DNA from: Anaerolinea sp.
GTDB taxonomy: Bacteria; Chloroflexota; Anaerolineae; Anaerolineales; Anaerolineaceae
Length of the DNA: 10,000 nucleotides
Assembly: GCA_020216845.1 (NCBI GenBank)
Contig: JAIWNK010000098.1
Coordinates: forward strand, 1 to 10,000
Direction: 5' to 3'
Shown here: positions 1-7,200 of the stretch, one piece after another
Numbering within the stretch: the first letter of the stretch is position 1
Layout: each line of letters opens with the position of its first letter
Notes under the pieces: generated by a model
What the model saw: only the letters and a program-made list of their open reading frames with translations
Told to the model about the DNA's origin: nothing
Databases searched by the model: none
Translations under genes and position numbers: made by a program

Positions 1-236
1 ACGCCAAAAAAGGCGCAGGCCTGTGCCTCCAGCGCCGTATACAACGGGTGTTCGCCATAACCGCCGCGCGAGGTGCCGGTTGTCAGGCCATAGCGTTGCA
101 ACGCTTCTGCCGCAGCATTCAAAACACGCCGATCGCTTTGCAAGCCCAAATAGCCGGTGCCGGAAAAATAATCCCGCTCCCGCCCGGCAATCCGCGTCCG
201 GGCGCCCATGGGCCCCTCCATTTGAAAATCCGTCAT
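1..236 (-). CDS. PLP-dependent aminotransferase-fold enzyme, AONS/KBL family (partial, N-terminal part)
   Basis: Only the first 78 codons are visible; the gene runs off the left edge. Family: 8-amino-7-oxononanoate synthase / glycine C-acetyltransferase (alpha-oxoamine synthases), PLP enzymes that condense an amino acid with an acyl-CoA. Seen: a short lead with EGP then an IAGRE turn (residues 7-20), the hallmark GYLGL (28-32), then DRRV..AA.EAL.RYG (35-50), GTSRGG (54-59) and LE..ACAFFG (69-78). This matches the usual N-terminal order of the family. The PLP lysine and the substrate-specific part lie outside the window, so BioF, Kbl or another acyltransferase cannot be separated. Where the family normally has His in a HxxLE motif, this protein has Tyr (YTALE). 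The start chosen is the ATG at 236, 15 bases after the stop of the NlpC/P60 gene. An internal ATG at 209 has a better Shine-Dalgarno (GGAGG five bases upstream) but would remove the conserved EGP lead. It is probably the last visible member of the operon. Confidence 0.8.
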   Translation of the reverse strand, partial: MTDFQMEGPMGARTRIAGRERDYFSGTGYLGLQSDRRVLNAAAEALQRYGLTTGTSRGGYGEHPLYTALEAQACAFFG

Positions 237-251
237 ATCCGCCTGCTCGTT

Positions 252-1241
252 CTAATCAAAAAAGGTTGCCGCGCCGACAAAACTTTCCTTCAGGTGCGCC
301 ACAGCCTGCACATTATCACAATAGACGCCATTACGGCTGCGTGAGGAATGCAAAATATCCCAACCGCCCAGGCTAATCGCCACATGGGTGATGCTGCGCC
401 GATCGCCCACCTCGCCGAAGAACAACAAATCGCCCGGCTGATAGGGGAATTCGACCTTGCGCCCGGCATCATATTGCATATCGGCATCGCGCGGGATGAG
501 CATTCCCACCCAACGGTGCGCCAATTGCGCCAGGCCCGAACAATCAATGCCATGTGCCGTGCAGCCACCCCACAGATACGGCACACCGGTCAGCGCCATT
601 GCATCGGCAACCAATTGTTTGCGTTGCGCCGCGCTGCCCTTTGGCAATGCATCCAGGGCGCGCAGCTGTTGCAACAACAGCCAACCGCGATACTCGGCCT
701 GCACCTGCGCCCAGGCGCCGCGCGTGGAGAGCAAACGCAAAGCCGAACCGCCCAAAGCGCGCCCAACCAGGGGCGAATCCTCCGCCGGCTCCTGATGCAA
801 CACCGCAACCGGAGCAAGCACCAAATGCGTTGGCTCAGGCAAATCTGCATCGGTGAGATAGGGCAAATACGCCCAACCCAAATAGCCATCCATTTGGCGC
901 ACAAAAGCCCACCGTCCACGCTCTTCCAACACCTCCAACGGCCAGCCAAACAACAGCTGACTGAGCTGCTCCGACAGCCACGAAGGGCCGGCATGAAGGC
1001 TGGTCAGGTTGACGCCCACCCGCAACGTGCGGTTATAGGGCTGACGCAGCACCGTCACCCCCGACAAATCGGGTTGCCAGGCGGCCAGGTGCAGGCGCAA
1101 GGCATCGAACATCTCCGCATCCAGCAAGCGCCCCCGCACCGCGCACGCCGCAGCAGGGTCAAGCTCCAGCTCACACACGTTCAAGCGGGTATCCGCATAT
1201 TGTGCGCGAAAAGCCTCTAAAGCAGCCTGAAAGTCTTCCAT
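252..1241 (-). CDS. NlpC/P60 family cysteine peptidase with SH3b domains (YkfC-like gamma-D-glutamyl-L-diamino acid endopeptidase)
   Basis: Likely cuts the gamma-D-Glu-diamino acid bond of recycled murein peptides. In the 329-residue form, residues 1-65 form a mixed N-terminal region, about 74-131 a first SH3b domain (ending GYLGWAYLPYL), about 138-194 a second SH3b-like domain, and 208-329 the NlpC/P60 domain. The catalytic Cys is C234 in GIDCSGL, the base His is H286 in THVAIS, and the third polar residue is H298 in ILHSS. Order and spacing agree with the Cys-His-His triad known for YkfC. No signal peptide or membrane segment is visible, so I infer a cytoplasmic recycling enzyme rather than a secreted wall hydrolase. 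Start choice: the ATG at 1241 has AGAAGG nine bases upstream. A GTG at 1271, three bases after the epimerase stop, would add ten residues but has a poor ribosome site. The gene follows directly after a dipeptide epimerase, the same pairing as ykfB-ykfC in Bacillus, which strengthens the assignment. Confidence 0.88.
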   Translation of the reverse strand: MEDFQAALEAFRAQYADTRLNVCELELDPAAACAVRGRLLDAEMFDALRLHLAAWQPDLSGVTVLRQPYNRTLRVGVNLTSLHAGPSWLSEQLSQLLFGWPLEVLEERGRWAFVRQMDGYLGWAYLPYLTDADLPEPTHLVLAPVAVLHQEPAEDSPLVGRALGGSALRLLSTRGAWAQVQAEYRGWLLLQQLRALDALPKGSAAQRKQLVADAMALTGVPYLWGGCTAHGIDCSGLAQLAHRWVGMLIPRDADMQYDAGRKVEFPYQPGDLLFFGEVGDRRSITHVAISLGGWDILHSSRSRNGVYCDNVQAVAHLKESFVGAATFFD

Positions 1242-1274
1242 GTTGATCTGCCTTCTATCCAAGATTGACACAAC

Positions 1275-2288
1275 CTACTTGCGCGGCAAAGCACCAATGC
1301 CAGGGCGATCGGGCAGGGTAATCCAGGCACGATCATCATATTGAACGCCCTCAAAGGGGTCGTTGGAAATCAACATCGGTGCATCCAGGTCAACCCAATC
1401 GGCCAGGCCGGCCATATGGGTCATGGCCGTCGTGCCGAGCGAGGTCTCAATCATACAGCCCAACATCACGCGCATGCCGCGTTCATATGCCCGGCGCAAC
1501 ATCTTCAAAGCAATGCTCAGGCCCCCGACCTTCATCAGTTTCAGGTTCACGCCACGCACGCCCGCATCGGCCAGGCGCTCCACGTCTTCCAGCGTCTGCA
1601 CCGATTCATCCGCCACAATCGGAATGCTCGTGCGTTTTTGCAATTCGCCCATCGCCTCAATTTGATCCCACTTGAGCGGCTGCTCGATCATTTCCAGGCG
1701 AAACCGCTCCAGGCGTTCCAGGCGCACCAACGCTTCTTCATACGTCCAGCCAGCGTTGGCATCCACGCGCAGCCGTGCATCCGGGCGGGCCTCGCGAATG
1801 GCCGCCAAACGAGCCTCGTCATCATCACTGCCCAGCTTGACCTTGATGTTGGGGAATTTCGAAATCCGCCGGGCCATGCGCGCCATCGCCTGCGGCGTAT
1901 CAATCGAGATCGTGAACGAAGTCGGCATGGCCTGCGGGCGCGGCAGCCCCAAGAGCTTGTACAGCGGCTCGTTGCGCATGCGGCCAATTCGATCATAAAG
2001 TGCCAGCTCCAGGGCGCAGCGGGCCGTCGCCGGCCCCGAGGTGCCCACCCAAGCCGGAATTTCTTCCACCGTGTCGGGCAAGGGTTCTTTCTTTTCCGCC
2101 GCGGCCTGCCAACAGGCAATCATATCCTCTGACTTAATACCGTAATAGGGAGCAATCGTCCCTTCTCCATATCCTGCATCCCCCTGCAAACGAATGATGA
2201 ACGCCTGCCGCGTATCGCTGACGCCATAGGACAGCCGAAAAGGATTGCGCAGTTTCAGTGTAACGGTTTCCCAGGTTAAATGTGCCAT
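1275..2288 (-). CDS. Dipeptide epimerase (L-Ala-D/L-Glu epimerase type), enolase superfamily
   Basis: Predicted to racemise the second residue of a dipeptide, most likely L-Ala-D-Glu to L-Ala-L-Glu from murein. At 337 residues it is a normal length. The N-terminal capping domain is about 1-115 and the barrel about 120-330. Seen: the KxK acid/base motif K149-V-K151, Mg ligands D176 (RVDAN), E202 (MIEQPL) and D227 (VADES), the opposite-face lysine K250 in NLKLMKVGG, and a DxD pair D300-L-D302 in WVDLDAP. In characterised L-Ala-D/L-Glu epimerases such a DxD at the end of the barrel holds the dipeptide ammonium group, which is the main reason for preferring dipeptide epimerase over muconate cycloisomerase or o-succinylbenzoate synthase. 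Exact dipeptide specificity is inferred. The ATG at 2288 has GAGGG five bases upstream. The stop lies 33 bases ahead of the NlpC/P60 ATG and 3 bases ahead of its alternative GTG, so the two are probably co-transcribed. Confidence 0.92.
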   Translation of the reverse strand: MAHLTWETVTLKLRNPFRLSYGVSDTRQAFIIRLQGDAGYGEGTIAPYYGIKSEDMIACWQAAAEKKEPLPDTVEEIPAWVGTSGPATARCALELALYDRIGRMRNEPLYKLLGLPRPQAMPTSFTISIDTPQAMARMARRISKFPNIKVKLGSDDDEARLAAIREARPDARLRVDANAGWTYEEALVRLERLERFRLEMIEQPLKWDQIEAMGELQKRTSIPIVADESVQTLEDVERLADAGVRGVNLKLMKVGGLSIALKMLRRAYERGMRVMLGCMIETSLGTTAMTHMAGLADWVDLDAPMLISNDPFEGVQYDDRAWITLPDRPGIGALPRK

Positions 2289-2317
2289 AGAAGCCCTCGC
2301 TAGAGAAGATGAAATTA

Positions 2318-2346
2318 ATTATACACCCAAATCAGCACGGAAAACG
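2318..2346 (-). promoter_or_regulatory. Possible internal promoter ahead of the dipeptide epimerase gene
   Basis: A perfect TATAAT (2318-2323, minus strand) overlaps the end of phzF, 30 bases upstream of the epimerase ATG, leaving room for a short leader containing the GAGGG ribosome site. No convincing -35 box is found 16-18 bases upstream (CGTTTT at 17). It could be chance, since GTA-TAA is simply the last Val codon plus the stop. Confidence 0.3.
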
Positions 2347-3113
2347 GTGACCGCCTGCCCGCTGATGAAAACCCGCTGTGCCTGCCAGCGCAAACGCAGC
2401 ACCCCGCCGCGGGCCGAAGCCTGATAGGCCAACAAATCGGATCGGTTGAGCTTCATGCCCCAATAGGGCGCCAACAGGCAGTGCGCCGAACCGGTGACCG
2501 GGTCTTCGGGAATGCCCTCTGCCGGGGCAAAGACGCGCGAGACGAAATCATAGGGGGGCGTCTCAGCTCGACAGGTGAGGATAACATCCCTCACCGGCAA
2601 GGCCAACAAGGCCGCAAAATTCGGCTGCACCTGCCGCAAAACCGTCTCTGCCCCCACCTCCAGGACGATATCGTGCTGAAAGCGCCCACAAAAGCGCACC
2701 GTCTCCAGCCCCAATGCTTGCAGCAGGCCTGCCGGCACGTCGCTTTCTTGCACGGGTCGGGCTGGAAAATCCAACGTAATCCAGCCATCCGGTTGGCGAA
2801 AGGCCCGCAGCTCGCCACTGCGGGTGTGAAAGACGATCGGCTGATCCTGTGCGGCGCGCCCCGTCTGCCACAACGCATGGGCGGTTGCCAGCGTCGCATG
2901 GCCACACAGCTCCACTTCGACAGCGGGCGTAAACCAGCGCAAGTCAAAGCTGCCGTCCTCGCGCTGCAACGGAAAAGCCGTCTCCGACAGATTCATCTCG
3001 CGCGCCAGGTTTTGCATCCATTCCTGCGGCAATTCGCCCTCCGCCAAACACACCGCCGCCGGATTACCGGCAAAGGGACGGTCGCTGAAGGCATCAACTT
3101 GCAGCAGCTGCAT
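2319..3113 (-). CDS. PhzF family isomerase/epimerase-like protein
   Basis: Member of the PhzF / diaminopimelate-epimerase-fold family, 264 residues, close to the usual 260-300. Seen: the opening MQLLQVDAFSDRPFAGNPAAV lead typical of the family (residues 1-21; the VDAF and GNPAAV parts are the key elements), NLSETAF with the conserved catalytic glutamate E44, the GHAT turn at 71-74, and EDPVTGSAH (203-211), the second hallmark loop. PhzF itself isomerises a phenazine precursor, but most members are of unknown substrate and no phenazine genes are near, so only family membership is claimed. No signal peptide is visible; a cytoplasmic location is expected. The ATG at 3113 comes 12 bases after the pfkA stop with only a weak ribosome site (TTGAG region), suggesting translational coupling to pfkA. 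Downstream, 30 bases separate it from the dipeptide epimerase. Its place next to a dipeptide epimerase suggests amino-acid or peptide metabolism, but that is inference. Confidence 0.9.
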   Translation of the reverse strand: MQLLQVDAFSDRPFAGNPAAVCLAEGELPQEWMQNLAREMNLSETAFPLQREDGSFDLRWFTPAVEVELCGHATLATAHALWQTGRAAQDQPIVFHTRSGELRAFRQPDGWITLDFPARPVQESDVPAGLLQALGLETVRFCGRFQHDIVLEVGAETVLRQVQPNFAALLALPVRDVILTCRAETPPYDFVSRVFAPAEGIPEDPVTGSAHCLLAPYWGMKLNRSDLLAYQASARGGVLRLRWQAQRVFISGQAVTVFRADLGV

Positions 3114-3125
3114 GGTTGCTCAACT

Positions 3126-4112
3126 TCAACGCGCCAAAATGCCCGCCATGTTCAGGTTTTCTGCCGAAAGCACACGCTTGTGCGAAACCACCACGCTCAG
3201 CGGCACCGGTTCCATCTCACGCCCATTCAGGCCCACCATGACGCCCGTCTGCCCATTGAGCAAAAATTCCACCGCTTTGACGCCAAAGCGCGAGGCCAAC
3301 AACCGGTCAAACGCCGATGGCTTGCCGCCGCGTTGAATGTGCCCCAAAATGGTGACGCGGGTCGAAAAGCCAATATCCATTGCGTCAATTTGCTGCCCCA
3401 GCTCAGCTGTGTGCGGTGTGTAGCCCTCCGCCACCACCACAATCGCATGGGTCTTGCCGCGCCGATAGGCCTCTTCAATCGCATGGGCCACTTCTTCGAC
3501 CGGTGTTTGCACCTCCGGCACCAACACCAGTTCAGCACCGGTGATAATGCCCGCCTGCGTTGCCAAATAGCCCGACTCGCGCCCCATCGTCTCAACCAAA
3601 AAGGCACGGCTGTGCGAAGAAGCCGTGTCGCGCAGTTTATCAATCGCATCCACGATCGTGTTCAGCGCCGTATCCACGCCAATGCACATATCCGTACCAT
3701 AAATATCATTATCAATGCTACCGGGCAGGCCAATCACGCGCACCCCTTGTTCGGCCAACTTCATTGCCCCGTTCAAGGAACCATCGCCACCGATCACAAT
3801 CAGGCCGTCAACTTGAGCGTTGTTCATCTGACGAATGGCTTCCCGCTGACCGCGCGGCTCACGGAATTCTTTGCTGCGCGCGGTTTGCAGAATTGTGCCA
3901 CCGCGCTGCAAAATGCCGCCAACGTCACGCGCCCCCATCTCTCGGAAGGAGCCCCGAATGAGCCCCTCGAAACCGCCTTCAACGCCCAAAACGCGCAAAT
4001 TATTTGCCAGGCCGGTGCGAACAACGGCACGAATGCACGGATTCATCCCCGGCGCATCGCCACCCGATGTCAGCACAGCGATCGTTTGAATAGCCTGATT
4101 TTTTGAAAACAT
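3126..4112 (-). CDS. pfkA: ATP-dependent 6-phosphofructokinase
   Basis: Phosphorylates fructose 6-phosphate to fructose 1,6-bisphosphate in glycolysis, as a cytoplasmic oligomer. At 328 residues it has the length of the short bacterial PfkA group. Seen in order: SGGDAPGMN (16-24), RGGT (70-73), GGDGS (108-112), PGSIDND (130-136) with catalytic aspartate D134, LRDTASSH (160-167) followed by R169, ETMGRESG (174-181), VVVAEG with E229, and TRVTILGHIQRGG (251-263). The glycine in GGDGS and the glycine before SIDND are the ATP-type residues; PPi-dependent enzymes carry Asp and Lys there, so ATP is the likely phosphoryl donor. The usual Thr of TIDND is Ser here, a conservative change. The ATG at 4112 has AAGG nine bases upstream. 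An 89-bp AT-rich gap with a possible promoter separates it from dnaE upstream, and phzF follows after 12 bases. Proximity of dnaE and pfkA is also seen in Firmicutes. Confidence 0.96.
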   Translation of the reverse strand: MFSKNQAIQTIAVLTSGGDAPGMNPCIRAVVRTGLANNLRVLGVEGGFEGLIRGSFREMGARDVGGILQRGGTILQTARSKEFREPRGQREAIRQMNNAQVDGLIVIGGDGSLNGAMKLAEQGVRVIGLPGSIDNDIYGTDMCIGVDTALNTIVDAIDKLRDTASSHSRAFLVETMGRESGYLATQAGIITGAELVLVPEVQTPVEEVAHAIEEAYRRGKTHAIVVVAEGYTPHTAELGQQIDAMDIGFSTRVTILGHIQRGGKPSAFDRLLASRFGVKAVEFLLNGQTGVMVGLNGREMEPVPLSVVVSHKRVLSAENLNMAGILAR

Positions 4113-4162
4113 CTTCTTTTGCCTTCGATTTCAATAAAAATTCAGTCCCAAATGGACGCCTA

Positions 4163-4191
4163 ATTTTATCTTAAAAATCGCTGTGTGCAGC
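4163..4191 (-). promoter_or_regulatory. Possible promoter ahead of pfkA
   Basis: The 89-bp gap between dnaE and pfkA is clearly AT-richer than its surroundings. On the minus strand it holds TAAAAT (4163-4168), five of six matches to a -10 box, about 50 bases ahead of the pfkA ATG. The region 17 bases further upstream has only a poor -35 (GCTGCA). It is a candidate only; pfkA could also be read through from dnaE. Confidence 0.35.
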
Positions 4192-4201
4192 CCCAGTTTT
4201 G

Positions 4202-7200
4202 CTATAAAACCTTGAGCAATTCAACGTTAACATTGCCTTCGCCAACAATTTTCGTCAGGCGCTGCAACAGTTCTGGCGTATAACCGGTTGTGTCATTGGG
4301 AAATTCCAAAAAATAGCTATGTCCGTTTTCAAACACCAACATCGAAAACTTGTCGTTGCCCGGGCAAGCAACCAGTTCATGATACACCCGCCGCAAATGG
4401 CGGCTATCCGCTGCCTTGTTGCCATTCGAGCGCAGGATGACAGTAATCATGTGTTGCTGCTGCGTGTTGCCAGAGGGCACAGGCGGCAAGATGTAACTTG
4501 TCGGCATGACCGGCCCAACCGATGCAGCCATTTCCTTGCGCTCTGTCGCAGCCGCAACCGTCGTTGCCGGTGCTAACGCCACCGGCGCCGGCATCACCGG
4601 TCGGCTGACCGGCTGTGAAGGCGGCAAAAGCTCCTGCACCGGCGGCGGGGGGAACTCATCGCCTTCCCAGGTGGGGGGGGGCGGCGGGCCATCCTCCTCC
4701 CAATCCGACGAATAGGCCGGGCCTGATGGCTCCGCAACCGCCATCACGGCCGACTGCTCAGGGAGCTCCACATCGTCCAGAAAGTCATAGCTCGGTGCTG
4801 CTGCTGATACATCTTCCATCTCCAGCGCATCCAGCTGTTGCACAGCTACTTTATCCACCAGCACCTTGGGCTCGTTGCTCTCCGCATCCAAACGCCCCTC
4901 GGCGCAAATGACTACATCGGGGCGCATTTGCTTGCCATATTCCTGCCAGGCACGCGCAAAGAACACCAAGTCTATCTTGCCTTGCACATCTTCGAGGGTG
5001 ACAAAGCCCATCCATTTGCCGCTTTTGGTCTGATGCGGACGGCTGCCGGTGATTAACCCAGCCACCACCACCCGCTCCCCCGGTCGAGCGCTGCCAAGTT
5101 CGCCCGAAAGATGGGTGATCTTGTGCTTGAGGGCGTTCAGGTATGGGTTGAGCGGATGATCAGAAACATACAGTCCAATCAGTTCGCGCTCCCACTCCAG
5201 TTGTTGTCGCCGATCCACCGCCACGCCGGATGGCAGGCTAATCTCCTCGCGGATGCCGCTGACCGCGCCAAACAAGCTCATTTGTCCGGCCTGCAGGGCG
5301 CGAAAATGGCTGGCCGAAACCGACAAAATGCGATCGAGCGCTTGCAGCAACGCCGGGCGCGGGCCAAACCGATCCAACGCCCCAACCTTGATCAGGCTCT
5401 CCAGCGTCCGCTTGCCCACCTGCCGCAAGTCCAGGCGATGGGCAAAATCATTCAAATCGCGGAACGGACCGCCCGCCTGACGCTCTTGGAAGATCAGATC
5501 CACCGAGGTCTGCCCCGCATTCTTGACCGCCCCCATGCCAAAGCGAATGGCCGAGCGACCGTCTTCGTAATCCTCAATCGTAAAATCCCAGCCGCTGCTG
5601 TTGACATCGGGCGGCAAGACCTCAATGCCCATCGAACGGCAATCGGCGACATAAAAAGCCACCTTTTCGGTCTCGCTCATCGAGGCCGAAAGCACCGCCG
5701 TCATGTACTCAACCGGATAGTGCACCTTGAGATAAGCCGTTTGCACCGCAATCACACCATAATCGGCGGCGTGACTCTTGTTGAAGCCATAGCGGGCAAA
5801 CTCTTCCCAATCGGCAAAGATGGCATCCGCCGTCTCTTCGGGAATGCCGCGTTGCACCGCACCGGCGACAAACTTCTTGTGATGTTTCTCGATCTTATCT
5901 TTTTGCTTCTTGGCAATCGCCTTGCGCAGCTCATCCGACTCGGAGGGCGTGTAACCGGCCATCTCGACCGCGGCGCGCATAATCTGTTCCTGATAAATGG
6001 GAATGCCATACGTTTCAGCAAAAATCGGCTCCATGCTCGGGTGCCGATAGGTGACCGGCTCTTCGTTGTGCATACGTCGGATGTATTGCGGGATGAATTC
6101 CAATGGGCCAGGGCGATACAGCGCCACCATAGCGATCACATTGGCCAAGTTGCGCGGCTTCATCTGCACCAGATAGCGCGTCATCCCCGAACCTTCCAGT
6201 TGGAAGACACCCGCCGTCAGCCCGCGCCCCAACAGCTCAAAGGTTGCCGGGTCATCCAGCGGAATCGTATCCAGACCCAGCTGAACGCCATGCCGTTCTG
6301 CAATCAATTTGCAGGCGCGTTGCATAATCGTCAACGTCACCAGGCCCAAAAAGTCCACCTTGAGCAGCCCCTGCGACTCGACAATCGCCATTTCAAACTG
6401 CGTCACTGCTTTAATCGGGCTATCTTCAGAACCGCTTGTTGGGCGGTGCAGCGGAGCGTATTCAATGATGGGGCGGTCGGTAATCACCACCCCGGCGGCG
6501 TGTGTGCCAGCATTGCGAATCGAGCCTTCCATCTCACGCGCTGTGTCAATCAGCTGCTTGAGATAATCGGCCTCTTCATACACCGCCTTGAATTCCGGCA
6601 CCTCGTCCAGTGCAGTCGCAATATTGATCGGCTTGCCCGGCTGATTGGGAATGAGTTTGCTGACGCGGTCCACTTCGGAAAGCGGCACATCCAACACCCG
6701 GCCCACATCGCGGATGGCTGCTCGCGCCCCCAACGTGCCAAAGGTGATGATCTGTGCCACATGGTCAGCACCGTATTTCTGCGCGCAATATTGCATCACA
6801 TGGGCGCGCCGGTCATCTTGAAAGTCCAGGTCAATATCGGGCATCGAAATACGGCCAGGGTTGAGGAAACGCTCAAAAATCAGCCCTTGTTCAATCGGCT
6901 CCACCAGGGTGATATCCAACACATAGGCCACCATCGAGCCAGCTGCCGAGCCGCGGGCATTGTACCAAATGCCTTCCTGCCGGGCATAGCGACACAAATC
7001 CCACACGATCAAGAAGTAGGCGTCGAAGCCCATCTTGTGAATCACGCTCAATTCATATTCCAGGCGCTCCAGCACCACTGTGTCGCTCGCGCGCGGCCCA
7101 TAGCGCCGTTGCAAACCCTCCTGACACAGCTGCCGCAAATAAGTTTCTGCCGTGTGCCCCTCCGGCACCTCAAAGATGGGCAGATGATAGCCATGCGAGG

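Noticed and set aside
1690..1735. Three near-copies of CGCCTGGA in the epimerase gene
   Set aside because: They encode an RLERLERFRLE helix within the barrel; short, imperfect and explained by protein sequence and codon choice.
348..2132. Long plus-strand frames opposite the NlpC/P60 and epimerase genes (348-1220 and 1341-2132)
   Set aside because: Both are codon-aligned shadows of well-supported enzymes on the minus strand, with His/Arg/Gln-rich low-information translations.
2481..4106. A 541-codon plus-strand frame spanning phzF and pfkA
   Set aside because: It is codon-aligned with both minus-strand genes, which happen to share a frame. Same codon-avoidance explanation; both minus-strand genes have intact family motifs.
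4173..4191. Hairpin plus T-run resembling an intrinsic terminator after dnaE
   Set aside because: The stem is only four base pairs (GCTG/CAGC) with two unpaired bases before a five-T run; too weak to call.
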